The translations under genes were made by a program, and so were the position numbers. 64,000 nt of DNA, from assembly GCA_008360955.1 (NCBI GenBank), contig LUCM01002475.1, forward strand, positions 237,475 through 301,474. The letters are read 5' to 3'. Positions 46,561 to 59,529 of the stretch are shown here, piece by piece. Origin of the DNA: Fasciolopsis buskii. Lineage: Eukaryota > Platyhelminthes > Trematoda > Plagiorchiida > Fasciolidae. The notes under the pieces are model-generated. The model saw only the letters and a list, made by a program, of their open reading frames with translations. It had not been told where the DNA came from and made no database searches. Within the stretch, counting starts at the first letter, position 1. Each line of letters starts with the position of its first letter.

Positions 46561-49320
46561 TTGCGTTGTTTCATTTAATCAAAACATTTAAGTTTTTATT
46601 TGTGGCACTTATTTGCTATATTATTTTGCGAATTCCATATGTGAGTCACGTGATATGGTAGATTATCGTTTCGTCGGTGCTACCAATGAGTGATAGATAA
46701 AACTTTCAATTTGTAAGTTCTCATTGTCTCCGACTGCATAGATTCTGGCAGAAGCATTTGTAATAGATAAGGCTGTTTCGAGTTTGTATACTACTGCAGT
46801 GATCGGAATTCAAACTGATGGTATCTAAAAACTTCTCGACCATTTAACTCAATGTTCAGAGTATAAAATTTCCAACAGTGCATACCGGCCGTTGATGATG
46901 TTCGTAGTCAACTCTTGTTGCGAATTACACAGACAATTAGTTGTGTTGAGTTTCGCCTCTATTCATCGTCATTCACAATCTCCCAAACCATCATCCACTA
47001 TGCCTTTTGTTACCATTGGTTTCGGAAGGGAGATCAAGTGGTTCCCTAGGAGCTTGGTTCAAAGGAATTAAAAATTATCGCTGTTTAATGGACTTCTTTT
47101 AGTCAAAAGTAATGGAAAGTCGCAGATGCAATTTGGCATTGAATCAGCCTAACTGTTTCAATAATAGAAATATAGACCACTCTATTCAGGGAATGCAGGA
47201 GGATTGGAGTGGGGAGCTTCGAACCCAGGCCTGAAAGCAGAATAATCTTTGGTTCCAGCCTGATTCAAAAAAAGCCTGTTATGAAGTAGCACATGTTTTA
47301 CGGAGTGATGTAAAAAAGCTCGGGCTACGGTGGAGGCCTTTGCCTGCCAGAAATTTGGATGCGTACAGTGTTTTCTAATCAACCATTCACACTTTGGCAG
47401 CAATTTGGCTTTAGCACCGGTAGCGAATAAATCCTACGCATGTGACGCGTTGCTCGGAGCTCCGTCACACAGTTTCCGCGCAACGAAGGGTCTTGTCGTT
47501 TTTCGTTAGGCAAATCACGTCATCGTTTTAAAAGAAATGTTCATTGCTTTTGGACGCTGCAGATGACCATGAATAATGGCTTGGTAATAAAATATTGGAA
47601 TGCATTTTTGACTCTGAAAAGTTCATTCAGATGTTTGATGGAAAAATAATTCCAATAATAGCTTCTTGATCGACGATTCAATGTCGCTTTCTTAGAATAG
47701 AAAGTACTATTTATTACTACCTTCGTGGGATTTAGGAGCCCAAGGAATGACAGTTCATCGCCAATGAAATGTGTTACACTTTATGTGAGCATAAAATGTA
47801 CAAAGCAAAAAATCGAGAAGTTGGAACATCGATTCCTTCATGATAGATTTTCGTCATAGGTTTGCAGTGGCGTCGGTGTTTCGGGGGAAAACTGATTATT
47901 TTTGAACATTTTCTCTGCAATCTACTTATGTTATCTGATACGGATTTTTGAACATTTGCTTGAGTGCATTCCTTTTACCCGACACGATATCTGCTCAGTT
48001 TCAATCGTGCCATACTTTCGAGATTTTTCGCATTCGAATAGAACATGCTGCTCGACATTTTCTGCTTTGATTTGCTTTCACTTGTATTGTCGAGTCGGTG
48101 CTAGTTCGACCCCATGTTGTGTACAATACATTTATTCACACCTGGTCGACGACTCGGGTCTTCATTATTCCGTCGACTGAGGGGACGTATTCAACCGCGG
48201 CTTTAAAATCTGGTACGAGACATGCCCTGTGGATCGCATATAGAACGTCCTATATAGGTTTAGCAATTGTCTTAGGTGCTAATCTTATTAACAGAATCAT
48301 TCCGGCCCGGGACTAAACAGCTTGTCCGATGAATCCGAATGCAGTTCAGGTGATATTATGGCTTATCTTTACTGTCGTACACAGCGTCGGACATCGGCAG
48401 TCAGAACTACTCAATGAAGAAGTGAAGAGCCCAAAACATTATCAGAAGCAGCGATCAAAAAGCAAAGCACTAATAAAAGTGTAGTCTTTACTTCACAATA
48501 AATTGTGTCATGTCATTAAGTATTGACCATATTCTTAGCCTTTTTTGACATTTCGCATTGGCACTACATCATTCTTCATCCCCCTGTTGCACAGTTTTTC
48601 GATCTTGCATAATATCTTTAAGACATCTGGCACCGTTTTTCAACTCGGTATGACAAATTCTTCAACAGATCTCGTCCAGTCAGCTCTGCGGCGCCATTCT
48701 GGTCAAAAAAGGTCTGGAGTCAACTTAAGCTACAGTGCATTTAAAAACCAATCTGTTCCTCTTTTGGAGAACAGCCAGCATCCAATACTACACTAGAGGT
48801 TTTTTCAACACTGTAACTCCGTTCAATAAAGTATCCATCGAAAACTTATCCCCAAGGTTGGAAATACCTGGCATAATACATTAACTAGCACCGAATGCCT
48901 GTGATGTAAACACCACCTATGTATTTGTTTATAATGAATAATAAAAACATTGAGTAGAGAAGGTTGATCCTTGTCTTTCGATTCCATTTCATTAGCTGGT
49001 TCATTTACTGTGATTGAATTGAGCTCAGTGCCCATTTTGGAATAATTTAGATTGTTATTCTATCCTTATTTCAAGGTCAGTTTGAAGACGTTCAGTCAGG
49101 TTGAAATTTGGTGATGTGAATCCTCGAGCGAACTATAATTGGTCGTTAAGTAGAAACTATATCATCCTGAAAGATTTGATGGAGTCTAGTGATTCGGAAC
49201 ATGTAATTCGTAAAAAATTTAAGCAGATTGATTTGAAAGCACCGGTACGTCTAAACATTTTCACCTATACCATCAGCAACAGACCATCAACTTAAAAAAA
49301 ATTAGATGATTCCATTTCAG
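46561..49320. other. Nothing firmly recognised
   Basis: A weak B-box-like 'GGTTCGAAGCTCC' on the minus strand near 47215 suggests another tRNA-derived SINE remnant but has no clear A box. ORFs up to 92 codons (plus 47902-48180) show no domains. A segment of 48 open codons ending at CCG/GTACGT (49244) is possible but poorly bounded upstream. Confidence 0.35.
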
Positions 49321-49425
49321 GTATGAAGTATTTTCGAAAGGAATTAAGCCCCACTATAAAAACCGTAGTACTGATGCGTAAAGCTGAAAACCATGATACG
49401 CGTTTTAGAGGCGAATGGGAAAAGG
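49321..49425 (+). CDS. Candidate small host exon (phase 1-1)
   Basis: The acceptor TTCCATTTCAG ends at 49320 and the donor AAAGG/GTGAGTACC starts at 49426. The 105 bases between them are open in the frame 'MKYFRKELSPTIKTVVL' then 'RGEWEK', with phase 1 borders on both sides. The upstream open segment ending at 49244 is in phase 0 and cannot be joined to it directly. Unknown protein; chance is possible. Confidence 0.2.
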
Positions 49426-50427
49426 GTGAGTACCAATGAGGCATCACGTACTAAAGGTTTTCGACCCAAGATGTGCTTCTCACTGCTTTGAATCATTTGA
49501 GTGGGGCCTGCAAGGGCTGAACAGTTGGTCGAGCCGTAGCGAATGCTGTACGTCAAATGCTTCCGCATGACCTAACTTTGTTTGACGTCCACCCATTGAT
49601 CCATCTGGTGTGCTACTAAATTCGGCATGAGGACTCTATTCTGCACAGGTATTCGGATTTCGAAACATGCAAACCCTCACTCCCGGTCCAAGTCCAGTCT
49701 TGCCGCGATAAATCTAAGCGGTTTAGGTATGCAGTTTACCCGCTTTCGACACAGGACATAATTATTCCTGTTGAAGGGCATGAGAAAACAGAATGATTTT
49801 GGCGTCGATATGACTCATTTAATGAGGTATAAAATAAGGGACGTTATCAGCCTTAAGATGTGCTCGCACACGTCTTTCGCGTGAACAAAACAGTACGGTG
49901 TCAACAGGGATTGCTTGTGACTAGTCTACGCACCAGCCACGTGACACAATAGAGTAAACCATTGCGGAAGCTGACATTTTTGAGTACCAGTGAACCTGAA
50001 ACATGAGAACCCAGCGACAAAAAGAGAAGAAATGAATGACTATCGTTGGTTTGACGGTGTTTCGCTAATGATGCCTCGGTCTGATAGGCATGCGCACGTA
50101 TAACAAGTAATACATGCAAGAAATCTAAGTAGCATTTGGTTGGTAGAACAAAATTTCCCCGGAAGAAGACGACCGGTTTTGCGGCTATCACTTCTCGTCA
50201 GGTAAGAGAAAACTGTAGTATCCAGTTCAAGCAGCTTCACATATGTACTATTAGAATTAATTTACGTCGCGGGGATCAAAGCAGCCCTGAAATGGGAAAA
50301 TAAACTGATTCCGGAACCAAAAATACCATGATAAACAGGTCACAAATATATCTGCATGAAAATGTATATAATGATAAATGAATTCGAAAATCCATCTATA
50401 AAAATACCCATGCTTTGCAAAATATTC
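49426..50427. other. Nothing firmly recognised
   Basis: A CAG/GTAAGA donor-like site at about 50205 follows 23 open codons but lacks a proper acceptor. The rest consists of short overlapping ORFs. Confidence 0.4.
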
Positions 50428-50443
50428 ATATATATATATATAT
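50428..50443. repeat. Short (AT)n
   Basis: Eight AT units leading into TGTGTGTA, in a generally AT-rich stretch (50340-50540). Confidence 0.85.
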
Positions 50444-50664
50444 GTGTGTATACAAAAAAATACACTTGCAAATATATATCAATCCAATCGGTAATAAATT
50501 ACTATATAACCATAAATGAATCTATTCATGAATTCCCATGTATGTTTTGTGGTATCCAGACATTCACACAGATGCATACACTTATCTATGTATGTAATTA
50601 TTCATTTATACCTATCAGTCAGTTAATCTATCTGTTACTAAAAGCATCTATCTAACCATCGACC

Positions 50665-50665
50665 T

Positions 50666-50741
<76 letters not shown>

Positions 50742-50790
50742 CTCAATCAATCAATCAATCAATCACCCAATCAATCAGTCAATCAATCTA
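50665..50790. repeat. (ATCA)n tetranucleotide microsatellite
   Basis: About 30 ATCA units with three single-base interruptions, bordered on the right by CTAT/CTTT units. It has no spacer structure, so it is not a CRISPR array. Confidence 0.97.
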
Positions 50791-51908
50791 TCTTTCTATC
50801 TTTCTACATTCTGCTCTCCTTCTGCTTATCAACCTATATTTTTCCCTGTCTTTCTTCAAAGGTCTGATTCAATCCCGCAGACGATTATTTCTTTGTGCGC
50901 CTGACACATTTTGTTTCCACTCCTAGGATCCATGAGTGTAGGTAACTTGTGCAGCTGATGTTCAAGCTGAGTTTATTCTGGGGGATCACCCTGTATCTTG
51001 ATGAGCCCTGTACTGTAAACTATTTGTTTCCTACTCATTAAGGCATAATTGCTATTGAAGTAGGTAGTGGATGACTTAATTTGTCGATTAAGTATTTTCG
51101 TTAGCTTCTTTGAGTATAACTTACCACGAATTCTCAAGTCATTAGCTGCACATTCCAAAGGGTGTCCACCTTTCTTGTTCGGAAGCATTTGATTTCGTTG
51201 ATTAAGTTTACTCTTATTTAGAAGTATACAGATTGTTAGCAGCTGGGTATTATGGTTAATTATATGGTGTACCAGGATGTCCCTACTAAACACCAGAAAA
51301 TAAACTGGAAATTGCTTCTAACAGCGAAAACTGAGTCTGGTGTAGGCCCGTTTTGCGTACAGTTAAACACTGAACCGACTTGTGCTCGACCCGGCTGCAG
51401 TCCAACCACTTGAACTCACAAGCCGCCTAATGGTTGGACTTCTGAGGACCTAAGTAGCTGTTCTGAGGTGCTTTGTTGCTTACAATCAAACAGAGTTCCT
51501 GCCACCATTTTATCAAACTGTGACAAGTGTAGTTCCATTAGAGCGACATGCGTACCATCTATTTGAAATAATCACAATCGGTTTTAAGTCTGAAAAGTTT
51601 CAGTATTTACTCGGAGGTTTTTAAACTTGTTGTTTGCATTCCTTGGATGTAGAATGAACATGGAAAAGACTGTCAGAAATAATCGCATTCACTGGGCGCT
51701 GACCGTAGTTAGTCGGCAAAACCGCGAGGGATCCTGTTAAATGGCACGTATTTGTGGAGTGCGAATGGGCTTGAAGGTGAAGGTCAAGCAAGAGTAGCGC
51801 CTTTATAGAAAAAGGAAAAATAGTGTAATAAGATCAGTGCACTTGGAGGTCGCACAGACGATCTCACAGAATCAGACAATGGAAGTTCTGAAGTGGGTAC
51901 AATACCTC
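50791..51908. other. Nothing recognised
   Basis: One 106-codon minus ORF (50973-51293) contains 'KKGGHPLECAANDLRIRG' followed at once by a GTAAGT donor-like site, but no acceptor or domain is evident. Nothing else is supported. Confidence 0.35.

Positions 51909-51954
<46 letters not shown>
51909..51954. repeat. (TAG)n trinucleotide microsatellite
   Basis: About 15 perfect units. It encodes the tyrosine run at the end of a minus-strand frame. It ends 30 bases before dispersed repeat D copy 1. Confidence 0.97.
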
Positions 51955-51983
51955 CGGATGGATGAACAGAATATTTTGAGAAT

Positions 51984-52130
51984 AAAAACCAACACTTTCC
52001 GGCCTTGTGTCCCCTTTCTGAAGGTTAGCCTTGCCTGACCGACAAAAATACTCCGACGAATCCCAATGTGATTCTTGAATGGGTTTATTATCCATTCACG
52101 CTCCTAACGATTCAAATGAGATTCTAGTAG
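51984..52130 (-). repeat. Dispersed repeat family D, copy 1
   Basis: These 147 bases align with 53944-54086 in the same orientation at about 80 percent by eye. Shared blocks are 'GCCTTGTGTCC', 'GGTTAGCCTTGCCTGACCGAC' less one base, 'CTCCGACGAAT' and 'GATTCAAATGAGATT' style. Minus-strand frames of both read 'FCRSGKANLQKGDTRPES' or 'FRRSGKANPQKEDTRPES', so similarity extends to protein level. Both lie downstream of open minus-strand segments. The family and strand of origin are not known to me. Confidence 0.65.
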
Positions 52131-53943
52131 GTACAACACACTTTAGTCGGTCAAGCGCGTCACAGCCCAGATCGAGTACACCGGAATCTACTGGCTTCCA
52201 GGACAAGTAATATGTTATTCGTCTTTTGGCACAGGAACATAAGAGGTCACGCAGTTCGCGGGGGTCCTTCAGAGTTCTTTCTTGAATAGATCCACACAGT
52301 AGTCCTCTAAGGAGTATCCATGATCTGCTGAATTGTTCTTTGAAGTCCGATCTGCGCGCCAAGTACTGAGGACACTGAAATTGGGAGGACGTAGACAGGA
52401 ATTAGGATGCCATTAAGTTGAAAGCCCTACAGTTGTTTTGTTCTTATAACGCAACGAAATGCGTAATGTGAACCTGATGCGCTCGTTCAAATGGGTCCAC
52501 TTCTTGTGACTGCCCAAAACAAAAAAGTTTACTGGATATCAGCGTACTTACAGAGGGGCCCCGAAACATCCGTATTTAAAAACCATGTTCTTGTAGATTC
52601 TAAGGAATGTCTCACTTTACCGGCATAAGATTTTACTGTTTCTCGTGTACTGCTTCACTGTCACGGTAACAATAATGCAGCCAGCCTGCTCGCTCAGGCC
52701 CACTGAAGTTTGCCTTCCCTCCGGCCCTCTAGAGCACACGTTTGGTTTTATTTTTCTTAATCACGGGACAAGTGGAATCAGCGTAGAAGCTTTCTGACCG
52801 TGAAAGCAACTTCCGTTACATTCTGGGCCTAGCGGCCAGTATCAGCCAAAAGCTATAGAATTGCAGTGTTGATTGTTCAAACCGTTCCTACACGAACTGC
52901 AATTGGGTCAGTCTAGATATCATTTTTGGTAGGTTTCTTGTTGCATGAACAGATTTGCTGACCCTTCGTGTTGTCCGCTTCCCTTGCTGTTAATTTCGGT
53001 CTGATACCAAATGCAAACAAAAATAGCACTACATCATCACAATCGATGACGATTCTTGAATTCACTTTTGTCTACTCGTGAGTAGTTTATCCAACAGCAA
53101 TCACAATCGGCAAGGACACCAGTAAGCTTCTGTTTGACGCATCTACATTTGAAGGTTGACCATAAAATAAGCAACTGAAGAAGTGTTGTTTGTTCATTTA
53201 TGTTTTGATCAGTGTTTAAATATAATCGCGGTTTATTGAGATCACTCTAGCCCAAGTTTTTAGTCATTCAGAAAGCTGTGTAACCTCGGTCGCCTCAGTG
53301 AACACAATTGCGCTTGAAACTTCTAGGAGATACTGAGTATTCCAGTGGCAAAGAATCACGATAAAACAATCTTAGTTCCTAGAAATCATCGGCTAACCAT
53401 GTATCCATCTTTCGAATGAGATGACAGTTCGCCGAAACAAGGATCATTATTCTTGGACCTAAAAATTGCCTACAGTAGAACCTAACCAATAAGAGCACTA
53501 GCACGATCAGTAAGGAAGAGTCTGTCAGCTTGGGAAATGAAGGGTAAACTATTCATCACGAGCAGCCTAGCTTAATAATTTAGCATTCAATTTGTCAGAT
53601 AATTTTTCAGTTTCAGAGTTTTTCATAAATGCTTTTCACTGAAAACCTAACACCGTTATGTGCTGCGAGTCGTTGGTTAGATTTTATCGGAGTTCGACGG
53701 TTCCACGCCATCGGTGTTCCATTGATAGCGCAAAATATTCGATCCAGTCGATTGAAAACACTTCCAAATCTGCCAAATTGAGGACGCTGCCGCACTTTGA
53801 GTCATTGTTTCTCAGCTGAACTTTTGGAGCACTACATAAAGGCCCATGGAAGAGATTTATGGGACCTTATTTTATTCAAGTAGATTTAGGTATGTGTAGT
53901 CCGTACTGTCTTGTCCAGTTGTGAGAGAGACACAACTGAAGAG
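52131..53943. other. Nothing firmly recognised
   Basis: An 88-codon minus ORF (52096-52362) runs into repeat D and reads 'LRGLLCGSIQERTLKDPREL'. It could be the part of the repeat's parent element that the second copy lacks. The remaining sequence shows no domain, simple repeat or splice-framed ORF. Confidence 0.35.
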
Positions 53944-54086
53944 AAAACCAATGCTTTCGGGCCTTGTGTCCTCTTTCTGAGGGTTAGCCTTGCCTGACCG
54001 ACGAAAATCCTCCGACGAATTAACATTTGATCCTTGAATGGAATTACCATCCATTCGCGCTCCCGACAATTCAAATGAGATTTTAG
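53944..54086 (-). repeat. Dispersed repeat family D, copy 2
   Basis: Second copy, 1960 bases to the right of the first and in the same orientation. The open minus frame entering it from the right (to 54356, 156 codons) is unlike the one entering copy 1, so the repeat was either inserted separately or its surroundings diverged. Confidence 0.65.
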
Positions 54087-54526
54087 TGAGAAACTAAGGA
54101 AGGTGCGCACCAGTATAGGGATGGTTGGACAGGAGAGTATTGGGTACGCATACCGGAACAGCTTCAATAACCGCGAAACCGGTCGTGTGCTTCCAAAGAA
54201 ATTTCGTTCGCCCTTCCGTATGCGAAATATACTACTAAGATGAAGTAACTGAGCCTCACATCTGGTGAACAAAATTCGGCACTTCCAATAGCCTGAAAAT
54301 CGACTGGGACTACGCGGCTGATATAGGGTTTTCAGTGCGCTGGGTGAAACAAGCATTTTTTCGTGGATGTTATGTTCACGTTACATTAGTCAAGATGTCA
54401 CGTCTGCAATCTTTGGTTAGGAATAACGGAAGCTGGTTGTACAACCAGCATGCACAATAGGCTGGCGGTAATAGTGGTAGTTATAGCGATAATAGCAGCA
54501 TTAGTAATATGTTCTACCTTTTACTT

Positions 54527-54700
54527 CCTTTATTAATGAAATAAAAATGCACATCATTACTCAGGAAGGGGGCTGCGGCCAACAGAGAGCTACCAAGTGG
54601 GGAAAGTTGACCAGCGGAGCGCGAACTCGGACCCGCAACATTCACGTCCAAACGCCACGATCATATTCACTTGGTCACCGTATCAGAATAATCGACCGCC
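54527..54700 (-). repeat. tRNA-like SINE, family 2 copy 2
   Basis: This aligns with 21940-22105: the same 'CTTTATTAAT' end, 'GCCAACAGAGAG' block, 'AAGTGGGGAA' and the tRNA-like part up to 'CACTTGGTCACC'. The B-box region has decayed ('GAACTCGGACCC'). Two diverged copies with shared 3' ends support a real SINE family. Confidence 0.55.
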
Positions 54701-55206
54701 AAAACTTTCAGGGACTATTACTCGAAGCTGCAATGCTGTAAACACTTAAATAACCATAGCTCTCAGCCCCTGGCTGCGAGCACTTCTTGTGTGATACTCG
54801 TTATTCAATAATGCCAGTGTCGACCGTTATCGATCGGGTAATATGCCTTATTTGCATGCAATCTGATTGACCCATAGTAGCCGGTCATGTGAGTCAGACC
54901 GCATAAGTTGCGTCGTTTAAAGGGCACATTGTGACCAGCATGAATATAGTGAAGGCCCCCAGACAGTTAGAAAGAAATCTTTGTTTTCTGTTACCGACTT
55001 CGCCAAGTACTACGTCAGAGTTCAAAGCTCAGTTTCCTGTGAACCTGCTCGCAGAATTAATTGTTCAACAATCCGTGAGAAGAATTCAACTGTAATAGTG
55101 CACGAGTTTGAAGCAGCCGCAAGTTTTGACTGGACCACGCAGCCAAAGAGGGTGGGTAGACCACAACATCTGAAAGCCACGTTAGCATTTTGCGAAGTGC
55201 ATTGTG

Positions 55207-55312
<106 letters not shown>

Positions 55313-55588
55313 CATACCACCTTTGGGTTACCTCTGGACCAGTGGAAACTAAATCCAACTGCAGGCATTTTATTTCACTTTCTATGGAATTCCGGTCGGA
55401 GTTGATTAGTTAGTATAAGTATATTTCTGCTCTAAGTTAGGTAGTATGGTATCATGTGAACCAGTGGGAGACATCACAACTATGTCCTAAGTTTGTTTTA
55501 TTTGCGTTGCATTTGTTCTGAGGGAGATGTGTGCGTGATCGTTACTGGTGAAATTGATCTGACTTACATACAAATGCCCATCTTGGCA

Positions 55589-55836
55589 GTCAGAGGTGGA
55601 GGTATGCTACTGGCCTGACCGTAGATTCATTGGTATACGTCCGAGATTACAGACCCGGTCATCCAGGCTGGACGGAGGGTGTCATTCAACGTAAAAAAGG
55701 ATTCCGGTTGTATGAGGTCGCTGTTGCAGCCGGAACTTGGATCAGACACAGAAACCAAACAAGAAAACGCTACGCGGACTCCCCGGTGGACACAGGTATG
55801 AAAGTCTCTCAGGAAATACCTTTAGACACGTTCTAA
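55589..55836 (+). pseudogene. Ty3/gypsy integrase C-terminal fragment
   Basis: The frame reads 'GLTVDSLVYVRDYRPGHPGW', 'GVIQRKKGFRLYEVAVA' and 'TWIRHRNQTRKRYAD', the characteristic end of gypsy integrases (VWVRDYR..HPKW..G.I..R.G...YEV.V....W.RH.NQLR.R). The sequence then continues through a proline-serine-rich tail to a polypurine tract. The rest of the element 5' of this point is absent: the sequence before 55589 is unrelated. So this is a 5'-truncated remnant carrying its 3' end, and the strand and order fit the LTR downstream. Confidence 0.85.
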
Positions 55837-55978
55837 TTGATGAAAACGTCAGCGTCAATCAACACAAGAGATATACACCTGCTCCCCCGGAGATGGTCCG
55901 ATCGTCTACGCCATCAAACGAGGCAATTCCAGGTAAATCTAAAAGACGCTGCGTATCAGTAATATTTTTCCTTTTAAC

Positions 55979-55990
55979 AAAAGGGGGAGG
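55979..55990 (+). promoter_or_regulatory. Polypurine tract of the gypsy remnant
   Basis: AAAAGGGGGAGG lies about 140 bases after the integrase frame, immediately before the LTR. This is the position and composition of the primer for plus-strand DNA synthesis in LTR retrotransposons. Confidence 0.65.
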
Positions 55991-56350
55991 TCATATGGTC
56001 GATGACAAATGCAAGGTTTTCGGAACCGCAGATTTCATTCCTGCTATTAATTTTCTAAAAGAATCTGTCCTTTTCTCAATATTTCGAAATTGACGTTATT
56101 TTAAATATTGCGCGGTTGAATATTTTTCTGTCCGCGAAATGATTCATAAAAGCCCGTTTTGTGATTGGCTAGTCCACACATCGATCAAGGCCACCCAACA
56201 AAACTATATAAACGATAGAGCTCACTTGAAATCTGACTTGTGTTGGTGGGTCACCAATAAACGCGTTGCAGTACTCTGTGTTCTGTCTTTTGCTAGCGGG
56301 CTGGGTTAGCTGTTCGTATTTTGCGCCGCTTATTGTTCCGTGTGGCTGCT
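55991..56350 (+). mobile_element. 3' LTR of a Ty3/gypsy remnant
   Basis: The region after the polypurine tract has LTR promoter organisation. An inverted CCAAT element ('TGATTGGCT', 56162-56170) is followed by TATATAAAC (56205-56213) and the polyadenylation signal AATAAA (56256-56261). A GT-rich stretch 'GTGTTCTGTCTTTTG' then starts at 56279. The TATA to AATAAA distance of about 50 bases implies a short R region. The exact 3' end and the terminal inverted TG..CA could not be fixed, and no second LTR occurs in the window. Confidence 0.6.
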
Positions 56351-59300
56351 CATTCAAGGGAGCAGCAGATCTGTCCCATTCGTAGCGCGTTTACGGGCCT
56401 TAAGCCTTGAGCCCGAACTTTTGTGTCTCCAACCTCCGTGTGTGTGTTCGTGTCCTACTAGACCACAGGCTGTGTGCTCCTGTGATATCGTGCGTCGGGA
56501 GTACTTGTGTCTTGTGCCTCACTCTGTGCATAGACCAACCAAACTCGGCAATATAACATTTATCCCTCAGATGACGAGAATAATTCTTTGAGATCCGTAA
56601 CCTTTTGGACGATAACATGAAAATGGGCTTAGATTTTACCATTCACAGATCGCAATTCTAAGTCATTTGCGAGTGTAGTGAAAAAAAGAAATAGTATGAC
56701 TCCACATCAGTCAGGTGTTTTACTGAAAATGTATGTCACATTCGGAACCAAAGTACAGTTGGAATGAAGTGGACATTTTTGAGTTAAGTCATAAATTAGT
56801 AAAATACAACCATACTTTCCACTTGCGCTGAGGCACTAGACAATAATCAAACTCAGTTAACTGAAGATAAGGATACACAGGTGTCTTGCAAATCGTTATT
56901 TAGACACCATATAGGGAGCATTTCGCAGTCCGCGGGGCGAAGCGGATTAGATTTCTGCCATCTTAAGGTTTCAAAACTCAGGTCCCTGGTTCATTTTACT
57001 GTTTATCGGTACGTTATCATGTCTGACATATGGAGATCTCGTGTGATTTCGTAACATTTCAGGTTTCAGCGTTATTGTTTTCAGGCCGCCGCAATAGAGC
57101 AATATCGTCTGCGGAGCTTGAAGCATGCTACGTTCACTGCATTCGTGATTCAGGCTTGTAATACGAGGTCAGTCCGGTCAGTATAACCAGCCAATACTCT
57201 CTCAATATTGTGGCAATCTCGGTAAACTTGTCTGTCCCGTTTGAGACCCTATACATTCAGGTATCCTAAATGTCACATCCCTTAAGGAAGGAAAATATAT
57301 CATACCTCCTTGCCTCCTTATTATTTCGCTGCTTAAATTGAAATTTAACTCAAACAAGATAAAAACCGAATTTCCACCTCGTCCAATTTCTGATTTCTCA
57401 GACTATATCTTTTTTTTGATCCCAGCTGAGAAAGAAGGTGGACAAACACATACCTGGAACGTTGCAATACTTGAACGCGTGGTTCGAATCCAAATGCAAC
57501 AAGGTACCTGTATGTTCAAAAGCGGATTTATCTGCAACAATCTGGGGAGCAATTTTAAAATGCAGTGCAAAAATAGTTATATTGTCGTCCTCCTTCTACC
57601 GGTAGTCGAGTTCGGGTTTTGATGCTGATCGTCGGTAGTCATCTCATTCATGAAGTGGGGCGGAGTATTACGGCCTGACTGATTGGTGTCTGTTTTCCAC
57701 TGGCATTGACGTTGTCGTGGACCAATAGTGATATTCAGACAGTCAGACTAAATAACCCAAAACTAGTTGAGTGTTTCCTTTTGAAAATCAATATTCACAA
57801 AGCAATTTAATAAGATTTACTTAGTCGAATATGGGGATATTTTGCAGACCTCAATTTTTCCGAGGTATTTATATTCCATTTCGGAAGACAGTAGAAAAAT
57901 AACTTTTGATTTTTTGGTTCTAAAAGCTGCTAGCGGCCTTCCACATCCCGGTAGCCTCTCAGATGCAGTTTTCTTTGAAATCTATTATCCCTTAACTGTC
58001 TTAATGTCATTCTTTTACTAGTTCAGAGCGCCATTTATCCAAAAGTACACAGAAAAGCATATGAAAAACCGGATGCCAGTCGTCCTACTTAAATAGAACA
58101 GGATGTTTCAGTGTTAAAAATGTGGTGAAGAATGGTGATTTTCCGTGAACTGGACAATGCTGTGGTCGAACATCTCCCTTGACGGTGACTGCCTCTCGCC
58201 CAGCAAATACCAGAAGAAGAGCGAATATTATGTCCGAAAACCTGTAGCAAGATCGGCAAGATTCGGAAGCTTGGTTATGGCCATGTTTTGGTGCGACGTA
58301 TATATCTGTATATTAGATGAAACTAGCGCGCTCCTTTTTAGCCTTGATCGTGTTACAAAACCAGCCACATTGGAGAAAAATATCGAGAGGAATGGGACCT
58401 CCGGGAAGGAAATGCTGAGAATGAACCGTTACAATTATGTGCTGCCACTTCGTTCTCTCTCGCCATTTGCTACATGCAAATTGTAACTAGATATAATTAA
58501 CTGGATTCTTTCCTTCGCATAAAGAACACCTAGCTTAAAAATAGTGCTGGGCGGTCGACACACTGCAGGTATGACGAAGATAAACCCGGTTCGCAGTGGG
58601 CAATTCTACTTCAGCTACTAAAAATATTGCCAGTAGTAAAACTGGAGTACGACAATAGTTCAAAATGTTGCTATAATTAAGGTCGACGGATAAGCCAGCC
58701 TATCACTAAAGAGAGTAATACTCCAAAAGTCTTCGCAACCAACTGAAGAAGAGATCTGCACACAGTTTACCACTTTCAGATTGCAGATCAAGAAATTTGC
58801 AACCTCTTTCGAGGGAGCACTTGCCTGTACATACCACATCGTGACTTCCATTAAGGGAGCCAGTGGTTGGTGCCCAGATGAAGTTATTTTTTGCGTTCAT
58901 CTGGAATGGTCTGCTTCGTTTGAGAGTGGCGTGTGATTCAAATATAACAGGTAAAACGAAGTATGTGTGTGTATGGAATACGGAACATCTGTTAGTATTC
59001 TTGCGTTGAGATGAACAGTGTAACCGATTTGTTATACACATCCACATTGGACTTGATTCTGTAAATGCTGTCTACTGCTGATACACCTAACGGGCTTTTG
59101 TTCACGTTGGCTTCTTTGCTTGGGTTTAGTTCAGGCTGAGTGACGCGCGAATTCCTTACACACCAATGAGTTTAAAATAATCATGGTGACCATTCATCAA
59201 CGTTGAATAAAAAAATTACAATCTAGGATAGGATAATGATGAAGGGGCGGAGGAGAGCAAGCAAAAGAATACCGGAAGCATCTATCGATACCGGCGGCGA

Positions 59301-59529
59301 CATTAAGTCCCCCATTCCACTACTGTGAGTTATAACCTGAACACACGGCCAATCCTTCCAGGTCCACTCTAAACATGGAAAATACTGTGAGACGATAAAC
59401 ATTAGACAGTCATACACAAAATTGGTCAAACAGTCAAGGGAGATATGCAACGACCACCTTGGTCGGAAGGCAACTACTAACAATCAACAGACGACGAAGT
59501 ACCCGAATATTGCTTACTCGATTTTAATT
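56351..59529. other. Nothing firmly recognised
   Basis: ORFs include plus 57338-57622, plus 58145-58486 (113 codons) and minus 58706-59047 (113 codons). All lack known domains and consistent splice borders. A tRNA-like stretch near 56935-56990 is not convincing. Confidence 0.35.

Noticed and set aside
49086..49244. Exon preceding the candidate at 49321-49425
   Set aside because: It ends in phase 0 while the next candidate needs phase 1; joining them creates an immediate stop. Its acceptor is also weak.
50665..50790. CRISPR-like repeat array
   Set aside because: Continuous 4-base units without spacers, in a eukaryotic context; a plain microsatellite.
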